A stretch of DNA of 64,000 nt from positions 1 to 64,000 of the forward strand of contig JBPPNF010000015.1 of assembly GCA_051306435.1 (NCBI GenBank), in the 5' to 3' direction. The DNA comes from JACPNS01 sp051306435. GTDB lineage: Bacteria; Actinomycetota; Thermoleophilia; Solirubrobacterales; JACPNS01. A program made the translations under genes and the position numbers. The notes under the pieces were generated by a model. It searched no databases, was not told the origin of the DNA, and saw nothing but the letters and a program-made list of their open reading frames with translations. This document shows positions 25,175 through 32,553 of this stretch, one piece after another. Position 1 is the stretch's first letter, and every line of letters begins with the position of its first letter.

Positions 25175-26376
25175 CAGCCGGCCGCCCCTTCGGTTGCGGG
25201 TTCTTCGACTGTCTTCTTCGACGGGCCGCTCGGTCGGAAGTCTTTGAGCTTGGCGATACCGCCTTTGATCAGGCCTGCGAGCCCTGCTGGGAAGTAGGCG
25301 ACAACAACGATGAACAGCAGTCCGAGGAAGTAGGTCCAGAACGACGGGAACTTCTCGGACAGACCGGTCTTCGCCCAGCTCACAACCAGTGCGCCGACGA
25401 CGGCGCCCCAGAGCGTCGCGCGGCCGCCGATCGCGACCCAGATGACCATCTCGATCGAGGGCACGATTCCGAGCAGTGCGGGGGAGATGATTCCGACGAT
25501 CGGAACAAACAGCGCGCCGGCCAGGCCGGCCATTCCGGCGGCTGCTGAGTAGGCGATTGTCTTGATCGTCGCGGGGTTGTAGCCGAGGAAGCGCACGCGC
25601 TCTTCCTGGTCGCGTGAGGCGATCAGCAGGCGGCCGAACCGGCTGCGCACGAGCTGGCGGCCGATGACGTAACAAACGCCCAGCGCGATGATCGCGACGT
25701 AATAGAGTGAAGTTGTCGACGACGCTGTGTCGTTCAGGTCGATGCCGAAGAAATTCGTGAAGTTGGTCAGACCGTTCGTGCCGCCGGTCACGCCCTGCTG
25801 CCCGATGATCAGGATCACGAAGGCTGCGGCGAGCGCCTGGCTGAGGATCGCGAAGTAGGGGCCGCGAACGCGCCTGCGGAAGATCAGGCTGCCGAGCAGA
25901 AACGCGAACAGCATCGGCAGGATCACGACCAGCGGGATCGCGATCCAGGCGTACTTGAGCGGCTCCCAGATCAGCGGCAACTGCTCGACGCCGCTCCAGG
26001 TCATGAAGTCCGGCAGATTCCCCGGTCCGGCTTCGGCGAGCTTCATGTACATGCCCATGACGTAACCGCCGAGGCCGAAGAAGACGCCCTGACCGAGCAC
26101 GAGCATTCCGCCGTAGCCCCAGGCGAGGTCGATGCCGATCGCGATCATCGCGAAGCAGGCGTACTTGGCAAGCAGGTCGAGCCGGAACTCCGAGAGCAGC
26201 GACGGCGCGATCAGCAGCAACACGACTGCCGAGAGGATCAGGCCGATCTGGCCGCGGGCGAATCCAGACCATTTGTTCTGAGCGGGCGGCGGCGTTGCCG
26301 GATCGACGGTGAGGTCATGGTTCGCCGCGTCGGTGCCGACGATGTCCCCGGTGATGCTCTCGTCGCCCGGCGTCAT
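25174..26376 (-). CDS. urtC: Urea ABC transporter permease UrtC
   Basis: 400 residues, LivM-type permease with about ten helices. GIDLAWGYGGMLVLGQGVFFG and TGGTNGLTNF match UrtC. A hydrophilic N-terminal extension (about 1-40) precedes the first helix. ATG 26376 overlaps the urtB stop (ATGA). The C-tail is charged and Pro/Glu-rich. Confidence 0.93.
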   Translation of the reverse strand: MTPGDESITGDIVGTDAANHDLTVDPATPPPAQNKWSGFARGQIGLILSAVVLLLIAPSLLSEFRLDLLAKYACFAMIAIGIDLAWGYGGMLVLGQGVFFGLGGYVMGMYMKLAEAGPGNLPDFMTWSGVEQLPLIWEPLKYAWIAIPLVVILPMLFAFLLGSLIFRRRVRGPYFAILSQALAAAFVILIIGQQGVTGGTNGLTNFTNFFGIDLNDTASSTTSLYYVAIIALGVCYVIGRQLVRSRFGRLLIASRDQEERVRFLGYNPATIKTIAYSAAAGMAGLAGALFVPIVGIISPALLGIVPSIEMVIWVAIGGRATLWGAVVGALVVSWAKTGLSEKFPSFWTYFLGLLFIVVVAYFPAGLAGLIKGGIAKLKDFRPSGPSKKTVEEPATEGAAG

Positions 26377-27260
26377 GCCATCGCCCTCGTGCGCTGGACG
26401 ACGATGCCCTGCGGTCGGAACTGGAGGAAGATGATGATTGCGACGAACACGAGCACCGAAGCCACGCTTGAAGTGGTCAGATATTCGGTGTAGGAGTTGA
26501 AGATTCCGATCGCGAATGCGGCGATCACGGCGCCGCGGATCGAACCGAGCCCGCCGACGATCACCACGAGGAACGCGTTGACGATGTACGCGGTGCCGAG
26601 CGTCGGCCCGATCGACCCGAGCAGTGAGATGCCGACTCCGGCAACACCCGCGAGACCGGAGCCGATGAAGAACGTACGGCGGTCGACCGGCGGGGATGAG
26701 ATGCCGCTGGCCTCCGCGAGCGGGCGGTTCTGCACGACGGCGCGCATCCGCGTGCCGTTTGAGGTCTTGGTCATGAACAGCCAGATCGCAAGCACCGAGA
26801 GCAGCACCAGCGCGATGATGAAGAGGCGGGTGTACGACATCGAGACGCCACCGATCTTCACCGCGCCGTCGAGAAAGCCCGGGGCGATCACCTGAACGTT
26901 CGGCGCGCCGAAGATGTCCCGCGCAAGCTGCTGAAGGATCAGCGCGACGCCCCAGGTCACAAGCAGCGTGTCCAGCGGGCGGCCGTAGAGCCGCTTGATC
27001 AGCACGATCTCGAGCAGCAGGCCGAGCGCGCCTGCGACGACGAATGAGATCGGCAACGAGAGCCAGAAGGCGGCGCCCGCGGCGAGCCCGAAGGTGACCT
27101 GCAGGACGTAACCGGTGTAGGCACCGGCCATGATGAACTCGCCGTGGGCCATGTTGATCACGTTCATCTGGCCGAACGTGAACGTCAGGCCCAGTGCAAT
27201 CAACAACAGCAGTGAGCCTGTTGAGAGACCAGCGAACAGCTGCGAAAAGAATGTCGTCAT
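26373..27260 (-). CDS. urtB: Urea ABC transporter permease UrtB
   Basis: 295 residues, LivH-type permease: GLSTGSLLLLIALGLTFTFGQMNVINMAHGEF at the N-terminus, GGLGSIRGAVIAAFAIGIFNSYTEYLTTSS at the C-terminus. It opens the leftward ten-gene operon. ATG 27260 has no clear Shine-Dalgarno site. It reads away from urtA across a 293-base shared region. Confidence 0.93.
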   Translation of the reverse strand: MTTFFSQLFAGLSTGSLLLLIALGLTFTFGQMNVINMAHGEFIMAGAYTGYVLQVTFGLAAGAAFWLSLPISFVVAGALGLLLEIVLIKRLYGRPLDTLLVTWGVALILQQLARDIFGAPNVQVIAPGFLDGAVKIGGVSMSYTRLFIIALVLLSVLAIWLFMTKTSNGTRMRAVVQNRPLAEASGISSPPVDRRTFFIGSGLAGVAGVGISLLGSIGPTLGTAYIVNAFLVVIVGGLGSIRGAVIAAFAIGIFNSYTEYLTTSSVASVLVFVAIIIFLQFRPQGIVVQRTRAMA

Positions 27261-27553
27261 CGCGGTGGGTTCTTCGCTTCAGGTTTAGGTGGGGGAGCGG
27301 CGTGCACGGGGGGCACGTAGGGACGGTCGCGATCGACTCTAGGTTTGGCGGATGGGACGTCGTTTGTACCGGCGTCCGAAAACGGCGCGAGATTTTTGGC
27401 AACTTGTCCTGCCACGTGTGTGGCGGTGCGACTTAGGTTCTGTGGGCTTCCAGAAACGCGCGGATGAGCTCCCCCGAGTCCGCGCGCTCGGCTCCCCAGA
27501 TGTCCGTCGGTACCCGGATGTCCTTTACCCCATGTAGATCCGAAAGGACAGAA
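27261..27553. promoter_or_regulatory. Divergent promoter region of the urea regulon
   Basis: 293 bases without a credible gene between urtB (left) and urtA (right). It must hold both promoters. Visible structure includes the dyad-like CCACGTGTGTGG near 27413-27424 and the perfect inverted repeat 27457-27486 in the urtA leader. I cannot name a nitrogen-regulator box with confidence. Confidence 0.6.
27457..27486 (+). repeat. Inverted repeat in the urtA leader
   Basis: CGCGCGGA (27457-27464) and TCCGCGCG (27479-27486) form an eight-base perfect GC stem with a 14-base loop, about 70 bases before the urtA start. It could be an operator or a leader hairpin. Confidence 0.5.
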
Positions 27554-28801
27554 ATGAATAGTTCCCTGATCAAGAAACTGGTGCTGCTCGCACTGGTTGT
27601 TGTCGGGCTCTTTGCAATTGCCGGTTGTGGCAGCGACAGCGAGGAAAGCTCCTCGAGTTCGACTGCTTCAACTGAAAACCCTGGAGTTGACGGCGACACG
27701 ATCAAGGTCGGCATTCTCCACTCGCTCTCCGGCACGATGGCGATCAGCGAAGTAGCTGTTGCCAACGCTGAAAAGCTCGCGATCGAAGAGATCAACGCAG
27801 ACGGCGGCGTTCTCGGCAAGAAGCTCGTCGCAGTCGAAGAAGACGGCGCATCTGACTGGCCGACATTTGCTGAGAAGGCTCACAAGCTCAACACTGAGGA
27901 CGGCGTCGCCGCGGTCTTCGGAGGTTGGACCTCTGCCTCTCGTAAGGCGATGCTGCCCGTGTTCGAGAAGGACAAGGCGCTGCTCTACTACCCGGTCCAG
28001 TACGAAGGACTTGAGTCCTCTCCGTACATCTACTACCAGGGCGCAACGACCAACCAGCAGATCATTCCTGCCCTGGAGTACATGAAGAAGGAAGGGAAGA
28101 AGAAGGTTTACCTGGTCGGTTCGGACTACGTGTTCCCGCGTACCGCCAACAAGGAGATCCAGGCGTGGGCCGGAGCCAACGGCATGGACATCGTCGGCGA
28201 GGAATACACGCCGCTCGGTCACACCGAATACGAAACGTCGATCAACAAGATCAAGGCCGCGAAGCCTGACGCCGTGTTCAACACTCTCAACGGTGACTCC
28301 AACGTCGCCTTCTTCAAGCAGTACAAGGCAGCGGGCATGACCTGTGACGACACCCAGGTGATGTCGGTCTCGGTCGCAGAAGAGGAAGTCGGCGGCATCG
28401 GCATTGACAACGTCGAGGGCTGCGAAGTGGCCTGGAACTACTACCAGACACTCCCCGGCGAGGTGAACAAGAAGTTCGTCAAGGCCTACCAGGACAAGTA
28501 CGGCAAGAAAAAGCACACCGCCGACCCGATCGAGGCCGGATACATCGGTGTCTATCTCTGGGCCGAGCAGGTCGAGAAGGCCGGAACCACCAACGTGGAG
28601 AAGGTCAAGGCCGCAACCGACGGCATCAAGATGGACGCGCCTGAGGGCGAGGTCACGATGGACGCAGAGAACCATCACCTCTGGAAGACGGCCCGTATCG
28701 GCGTCATCAACAAGGACGGTCTGATCGACGAAGTCTGGAACTCAGGCAAGCCGATCGAGCCCGACCCGTACCTGAAGGGCTACAGCTGGTGGAAGGGCTA
28801 G
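27554..28801 (+). CDS. urtA: Urea ABC transporter substrate-binding lipoprotein UrtA
   Basis: 415 residues. A lipoprotein signal (MNSSLIKKLVLLALVVVGLF, lipobox AIAGC, Cys25) is followed by a Ser-rich linker and a type I periplasmic-binding fold: VGILHSLSGTMAISE, then FGGWTSASRKAMLPVFE, ALLYYPVQYEGLESS and TNQQIIPALEYM, all typical of UrtA. It captures urea outside the membrane for UrtBC. ATG 27554 has AAAGGA upstream. Codon use is strongly biased to C-ending codons, fitting high expression. It is transcribed opposite to its permease genes. Confidence 0.95.
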   Translation: MNSSLIKKLVLLALVVVGLFAIAGCGSDSEESSSSSTASTENPGVDGDTIKVGILHSLSGTMAISEVAVANAEKLAIEEINADGGVLGKKLVAVEEDGASDWPTFAEKAHKLNTEDGVAAVFGGWTSASRKAMLPVFEKDKALLYYPVQYEGLESSPYIYYQGATTNQQIIPALEYMKKEGKKKVYLVGSDYVFPRTANKEIQAWAGANGMDIVGEEYTPLGHTEYETSINKIKAAKPDAVFNTLNGDSNVAFFKQYKAAGMTCDDTQVMSVSVAEEEVGGIGIDNVEGCEVAWNYYQTLPGEVNKKFVKAYQDKYGKKKHTADPIEAGYIGVYLWAEQVEKAGTTNVEKVKAATDGIKMDAPEGEVTMDAENHHLWKTARIGVINKDGLIDEVWNSGKPIEPDPYLKGYSWWKG

Positions 28802-28830
28802 TCCCGACCACTGACTGAAGAAATGAAGTG

Positions 28831-28874
28831 AACGCGCGGGGGTGGATCTTCGGATCTGCCCCCGGTTGCGCGTT
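28831..28874 (+). other. UUCG-capped hairpin between urtA and ureG
   Basis: AACGCGC (28831-28837) pairs with GCGCGTT (28868-28874). Inside, an 11-pair stem (28838-28848 with 28853-28863, two of them G-T pairs) is closed by the stable TTCG tetraloop 28849-28852. Four bases bulge on the 3' side. There is no T-run. It is likely an mRNA 3'-end stabiliser or partial terminator that lowers ureG relative to urtA. Confidence 0.7.
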
Positions 28875-28899
28875 CTGCGACGCAAGGAGACTCACCCCG

Positions 28900-29586
28900 A
28901 TGCATCTGATTCTCGATGACAACGGCAATCCAGTTCCACACCACGACCACTACCACCCGATCGAGCCGGGCGACCGTGCTGTGCGCATCGGTGTCGGCGG
29001 CCCGGTCGGCAGTGGCAAGACTGCGCTCGTCGCGTCGCTCTGCAAGGCGCTCGGTTCCGAGCTGAAGATCGGCGTCGTGACCAACGACATCTACACGACC
29101 GAGGACGCGGACTTCCTGAAGCGCGAGGGCGTGCTCGAAGAGGGCCGCATCGTCGCCGTGGAAACGGGCTGCTGCCCGCACACGGCGATTCGCGACGACA
29201 TCTCGATGAACCTCGACGCCGTCGAGCGACTGGAAGAGTCGCTTGGCTCTGACGTTGATCTGATGCTGATCGAAAGTGGTGGCGACAACCTGACCGCGAT
29301 CTTCTCGCGCGGACTCGTCGATCGGCAGATCTTTGTTCTCGACACGGCGGGCGGGGACGACGTGCCGCGCAAGGGTGGACCCGGCGTGCGCGACGCCGAT
29401 CTGCTCGTGGTCAACAAGACCGACCTCGCGCCGCTGGTGGGTGCCGATCTGGCGATGATGGAGCGCGACGCGATGGATCGCCGTGGCGACGCACCGACGA
29501 TCTTCGCCAGCCACGCGGGTGGCGGCGTCTGCGACGAGATCGTCGAGTGGGTGCGCGCTCAGGTGGCCGTTCGTTCGGTTGCCTAG
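28900..29586 (+). CDS. ureG: Urease accessory GTPase UreG
   Basis: 228 residues, SIMIBI-class GTPase that powers nickel delivery to urease. Motifs are P-loop GGPVGSGKTALV, NDIYTTEDADFL, the metal-binding CPH in ETGCCPHTAIRDD, ESGGDNL and NKTDLAP. A short His-rich stretch at the N-terminus (VPHHDHYHP) could bind Ni and partly replace UreE, which is not encoded here. ATG 28900 is preceded by AAGGAGA; a longer in-frame start at 28828 would run through the hairpin. It is on the urtA transcript, not with the other ure genes. Confidence 0.95.
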   Translation: MHLILDDNGNPVPHHDHYHPIEPGDRAVRIGVGGPVGSGKTALVASLCKALGSELKIGVVTNDIYTTEDADFLKREGVLEEGRIVAVETGCCPHTAIRDDISMNLDAVERLEESLGSDVDLMLIESGGDNLTAIFSRGLVDRQIFVLDTAGGDDVPRKGGPGVRDADLLVVNKTDLAPLVGADLAMMERDAMDRRGDAPTIFASHAGGGVCDEIVEWVRAQVAVRSVA

Positions 29587-29603
29587 GATTACGCTCCGCA
29601 GCG

Positions 29604-29810
29604 GCGTCCAGCGTTGCCCTCTATCGGCGGGAAACACGTGATCACTGGTTTGCGGTTGGCGCCGACGCGCCGATCACAACTGAAAATGCTGCGTACTTCG
29701 GTGTCTCGGAGGATGCGGTCGGCTGGCTTGCGCTTTTCTTCCCGCTGCTTCATGTGTTGCTCGCGGTCCCCGCAGGACTGCTGCTCGACCGCCGGCTGCC
29801 GAGACGAAAA
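29604..29810 (+). pseudogene. Relic of an MFS transporter (N-terminal fragment)
   Basis: In the 307 bases between ureG and copA one frame reads APITTENAAYFGVSEDAVG and then WLALFFPLLHVLLAVPAGLL before LLDRR. This is the typical end of helix 1, the amphipathic link and helix 2 to loop 2-3 of an MFS permease (GVSxxAVGWLxxxFPxxYVxLAxPAGxLLDR). There is no start codon with a ribosome site, and downstream the frame loses resemblance. It is too short to function. It is a decayed gene, in line with other deletions in the window. Confidence 0.6.
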
Positions 29811-29893
29811 TCGCCGCAGAACGCGTCGAGGAGGGTCAGCGCACGACTGCGATCGCGCACGGCTCTCGGCTCGGTCTGGTCTGAGCTTTCGTT

Positions 29894-32152
29894 TCAGCGT
29901 TGGATCGGTTTGAAGCGCCGCAGCCTCAGTGCGTTGAGCACGACAGAGATGCTGCTCATCGCCATCGCCGCGCCGGCGACGACCGGCCCGAGAATTCCGG
30001 CGACGGCCAGCGGAATCGCCAGCACGTTGTAGCCGAAGGCCCAACCGAGGTTCTGCTGGATCGTTCGCAGCGTCGATCGACTGAGGCGGACGGCGTCCAC
30101 GATTGCGAGCGGCTCGCCGCTGATGATCGTGATGTCTGACGACTCGATCGCCACGTCGGTACCGGTGCCGATCGCGAGCCCGAGGTCCGCAGTCGCCAGG
30201 GCCGGCGCGTCGTTCACCCCGTCGCCGACCATCGCCACACTTGAGGAGGCTTTCAGGCTTGCGATCTTGTCCGCCTTCTCGCTCGGGAGGACGTCGCCGA
30301 TGTAGTCGTCGATGCCGAGCTCGTCCGCGACCTTTGCGGCGGTGCGCTCGTTGTCGCCGGTCAGGAGGACCGGGGTCATGCCGAGCGCTTTGAGTTCCCT
30401 GATCGCCTTTGCGGCGGTCGGTTTGACGCTGTCACTGACCACGGCCAGCGCGCGCGTCCGGCCGTCCCAACCGGCGACGATCGCCGTGCGACCGGACTCG
30501 CGGGCTTCGTCGAGTGCGCGTTTGAGTTCGCCCGACGGCCCTTCGATCGAGTGCTGCTCGAGCAGCGCGGGCCTGCCCACGAAGACGTGCGTTCCGTCGA
30601 GCATCGCCTCGACGCCGAGTCCGGCGTGGTTCATCAATGACTGCGGCTGCGGGAGCTCACCTCCGCCTTCGCGTGCGGCAGCGGCAATCGCCTTTGCGAT
30701 CGGGTGCTCGGAGCTGTGCTCGACTGCCCCGACAAGCCGCAGCGCGGCGTCGCGATCCTCGCCGTCTGCAACCACGAAGTCGACGAGCGACATCTTGCCG
30801 GTGGTCAGCGTGCCGGTCTTGTCGAGCACGATCGTCTCGATCGTGCGGACCTGTTCGAGAACTTCAGGCCCCTTGATCAACAGACCCAGCTGCGCGCCGC
30901 GGCCCGTTCCGACCATCAACGCCGTCGGCGTTGCAAGGCCCAGGGCGCAGGGGCAGGCGATGATCAGAACGCTGACGGCGGTGCTCACGGCGAAGGCCGT
31001 CGATGCACCGGTGGCGAGCCAGTAGACCAGCGTGCCGGCCGCGATAAGAAATACGGCAGGGATGAAGACCGCGCTCACGCGGTCAGCCAGTCGTTGGCTT
31101 GCGGACTTGCCCGACTGGGCGTCGCCGACGAGCTTGGCGATCTGAGCGAGCGCGGTCTCGTCGCCGACGCGAGTTGCCTCGATCACGATGCGGCCGCTCG
31201 TGTTGATCGTCGCGCCCGCGACTTCATCGCCCGGCTCGACGTCGACCGGCACGCTCTCGCCGGTCAGCATCGACTGGTCGATCGCGCTTGTGCCTTCGAG
31301 CACGCGCCCGTCGGTCGCGATCTTCTCGCCGGGGCGCACGACGATGCGGTCGCCGACCTGCAGGTGCTCGATCGGCACGCGGGTCTCGGTGCCGTCCTCG
31401 CCCAGCACTGCGGCGTCCTTCGCCCCGAGTTTGAGCAGCGCCTCGATCGCCGCTCCGGCGCGTCTTGTCGCACGCGCCTCGAAGTAGCGACCGAGCATGA
31501 TCAGCGTCGCCACAACAGCCGCGATCTCGAAGTAGACATGCATGTCCGATGCGTCGCGGCTGGGGATCAGCTCGAAGGTCATGTGCATTCCGACCTCGCC
31601 TGCCATTCCGAACAGCAGGTTGTAGGTGGAATAGCCGAGCGCGGCGAAGGTGCCGACGGTTACGAGCGTGTCCATGCTCAGCGCGCGGTGTTTGAGGTTG
31701 TTCCAGGTCGCCTTGTGGATCGGCCAACCGCCCCACAGGACAACGAAAAAGGCGAGCGGCAGGCTGACCCACTGCCAGTAGTCGAACTGCAGCGCGCTGA
31801 TCATCGAGACCAGGAAGAGCGGGAGCGTGATCGCTCCGCTGACGATCACGCGCCGCTCCAGGGAATCGGCGTCGGCGTGCATGTGCGCGCTGTGATCGTG
31901 GGGCGCGTGTTCGCCGTGCTCATCGGCCTGCGGCATGTGCGGCTTGTAACCGGCATGCTCGACGGCGGCGGCGAGGTCGTCGTGCGTGGCGAGGACGTCG
32001 TCGTATTCGACGGTCGCGCGCTTGAGCGCGAAGTTGACGGTGGCGTCGACACCCTCGATTTCATTCAATGATTTCTCGACACGGCCGGCGCAGGAAGCGC
32101 AGGTCATTCCTTCGACCGGGATGTCTAGGCGGGTCTTTGTTTCGGTGCTCAT
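29894..32152 (-). CDS. copA: Copper-exporting P1B-type ATPase CopA
   Basis: 752 residues. The N-terminal HMA domain has GMTCASC (Cys18/Cys21). A His-rich linker follows (about 75-97). After that come eight helices, the actuator TGES, the ion-site CPC in IIACPCALGLATPTA, phosphorylation DKTGTLT, the SEHPIAKAI HP motif, and hinge GDGVNDAPALATADLG. It exports Cu+ from the cytoplasm at ATP cost. ATG 32152 lies six bases after a minus-strand TATACT box, implying a leaderless transcript, and is divergent from csoR across a 37-base shared operator region. Confidence 0.95.
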   Translation of the reverse strand: MSTETKTRLDIPVEGMTCASCAGRVEKSLNEIEGVDATVNFALKRATVEYDDVLATHDDLAAAVEHAGYKPHMPQADEHGEHAPHDHSAHMHADADSLERRVIVSGAITLPLFLVSMISALQFDYWQWVSLPLAFFVVLWGGWPIHKATWNNLKHRALSMDTLVTVGTFAALGYSTYNLLFGMAGEVGMHMTFELIPSRDASDMHVYFEIAAVVATLIMLGRYFEARATRRAGAAIEALLKLGAKDAAVLGEDGTETRVPIEHLQVGDRIVVRPGEKIATDGRVLEGTSAIDQSMLTGESVPVDVEPGDEVAGATINTSGRIVIEATRVGDETALAQIAKLVGDAQSGKSASQRLADRVSAVFIPAVFLIAAGTLVYWLATGASTAFAVSTAVSVLIIACPCALGLATPTALMVGTGRGAQLGLLIKGPEVLEQVRTIETIVLDKTGTLTTGKMSLVDFVVADGEDRDAALRLVGAVEHSSEHPIAKAIAAAAREGGGELPQPQSLMNHAGLGVEAMLDGTHVFVGRPALLEQHSIEGPSGELKRALDEARESGRTAIVAGWDGRTRALAVVSDSVKPTAAKAIRELKALGMTPVLLTGDNERTAAKVADELGIDDYIGDVLPSEKADKIASLKASSSVAMVGDGVNDAPALATADLGLAIGTGTDVAIESSDITIISGEPLAIVDAVRLSRSTLRTIQQNLGWAFGYNVLAIPLAVAGILGPVVAGAAMAMSSISVVLNALRLRRFKPIQR

Positions 32153-32158
32153 GTCGCA

Positions 32159-32164
32159 AGTATA
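32159..32164 (-). promoter_or_regulatory. copA -10 box (leaderless type)
   Basis: Minus-strand TATACT lies six bases before the copA ATG and shares two bases with the left end of the CsoR palindrome. Confidence 0.6.
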
Positions 32165-32181
32165 TACCCCCAGGGGGTATA
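32163..32181. promoter_or_regulatory. CsoR operator palindrome
   Basis: TATACCCCCAGGGGGTATA is a perfect 19-base palindrome about a central A, matching the known CsoR-type operator (TA-rich ends, C-tract/G-tract core). It lies between copA and csoR and overlaps both -10 boxes, so one bound repressor would shut both genes until Cu+ releases it. Confidence 0.88.
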
Positions 32182-32183
32182 CT
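32178..32183 (+). promoter_or_regulatory. csoR -10 box (leaderless type)
   Basis: TATACT lies six bases before ATG 32190, with four bases inside the operator. Confidence 0.6.
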
Positions 32184-32189
32184 GCACCA

Positions 32190-32477
32190 ATGTCTGAAAA
32201 TAAGCACGGCTACGCCGGAAACAAGGGCCAGATCAGCAAACGCCTGCGCCGCGTCGAGGGACAGGTGCGCGGCATCGAGAAGATGGTCGAGGATGACCGC
32301 TACTGCATCGACGTGCTGACCCAGCTCAGCGCCGTCCAGGCCGCGCTCGACAAGGTCGCGCTGCAGTTGATGGAAGATCACGCCGCCCACTGCGTCGTCG
32401 GTGGCCCCGATGCGCTGAAAGAAGAGCGCACCGAAGAACTGATGGGAGCGGTGGCACGCCTGATGCGCCGCGGCTGA
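32190..32477 (+). CDS. csoR: Copper-sensing repressor CsoR
   Basis: 95 residues, DUF156/CsoR-RcnR family four-helix repressor. The Cu+ ligands are present as Cys39 (DDRYCIDVLTQ), His64 and Cys68 (EDHAAHC, the HxxxC pair). The DNA-contacting helix 1 has KRLRRVEGQVRGIEKM. Binding of Cu+ releases DNA. It is divergent from copA, with a matching operator between them, giving a self-controlled copper export switch. ATG 32190 is the only start compatible with the family's N-terminus. Confidence 0.95.
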   Translation: MSENKHGYAGNKGQISKRLRRVEGQVRGIEKMVEDDRYCIDVLTQLSAVQAALDKVALQLMEDHAAHCVVGGPDALKEERTEELMGAVARLMRRG

Positions 32478-32540
32478 CCGGCTTCTGGCGGGACAAAGAC
32501 GTGTGTACAAACGGCCAACTTCCGGCCCCGCCAAACTTGT

Positions 32541-32546
32541 TAGGGT
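32541..32546 (+). promoter_or_regulatory. Leaderless-type -10 box of tkt
   Basis: TAGGGT lies seven bases before ATG 32554 and would drive the pentose-phosphate operon. It favours ATG 32554 over the in-frame codon at 32503. Confidence 0.45.
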
Positions 32547-32553
32547 CGATCAC

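Noticed and set aside
24428..26272. 614-codon leftward frame that includes UrtD
   Set aside because: Only the last 249 codons are UrtD. The upstream part is Arg-rich antisense-like sequence in the wrong frame of urtC, so UrtD was started at ATG 25174.
25174..27402. 742-codon frame ending in UrtC, as a possible UrtB-UrtC fusion
   Set aside because: Upstream of ATG 26376 the frame does not encode the UrtB helices, which are in another frame (26373-27260).
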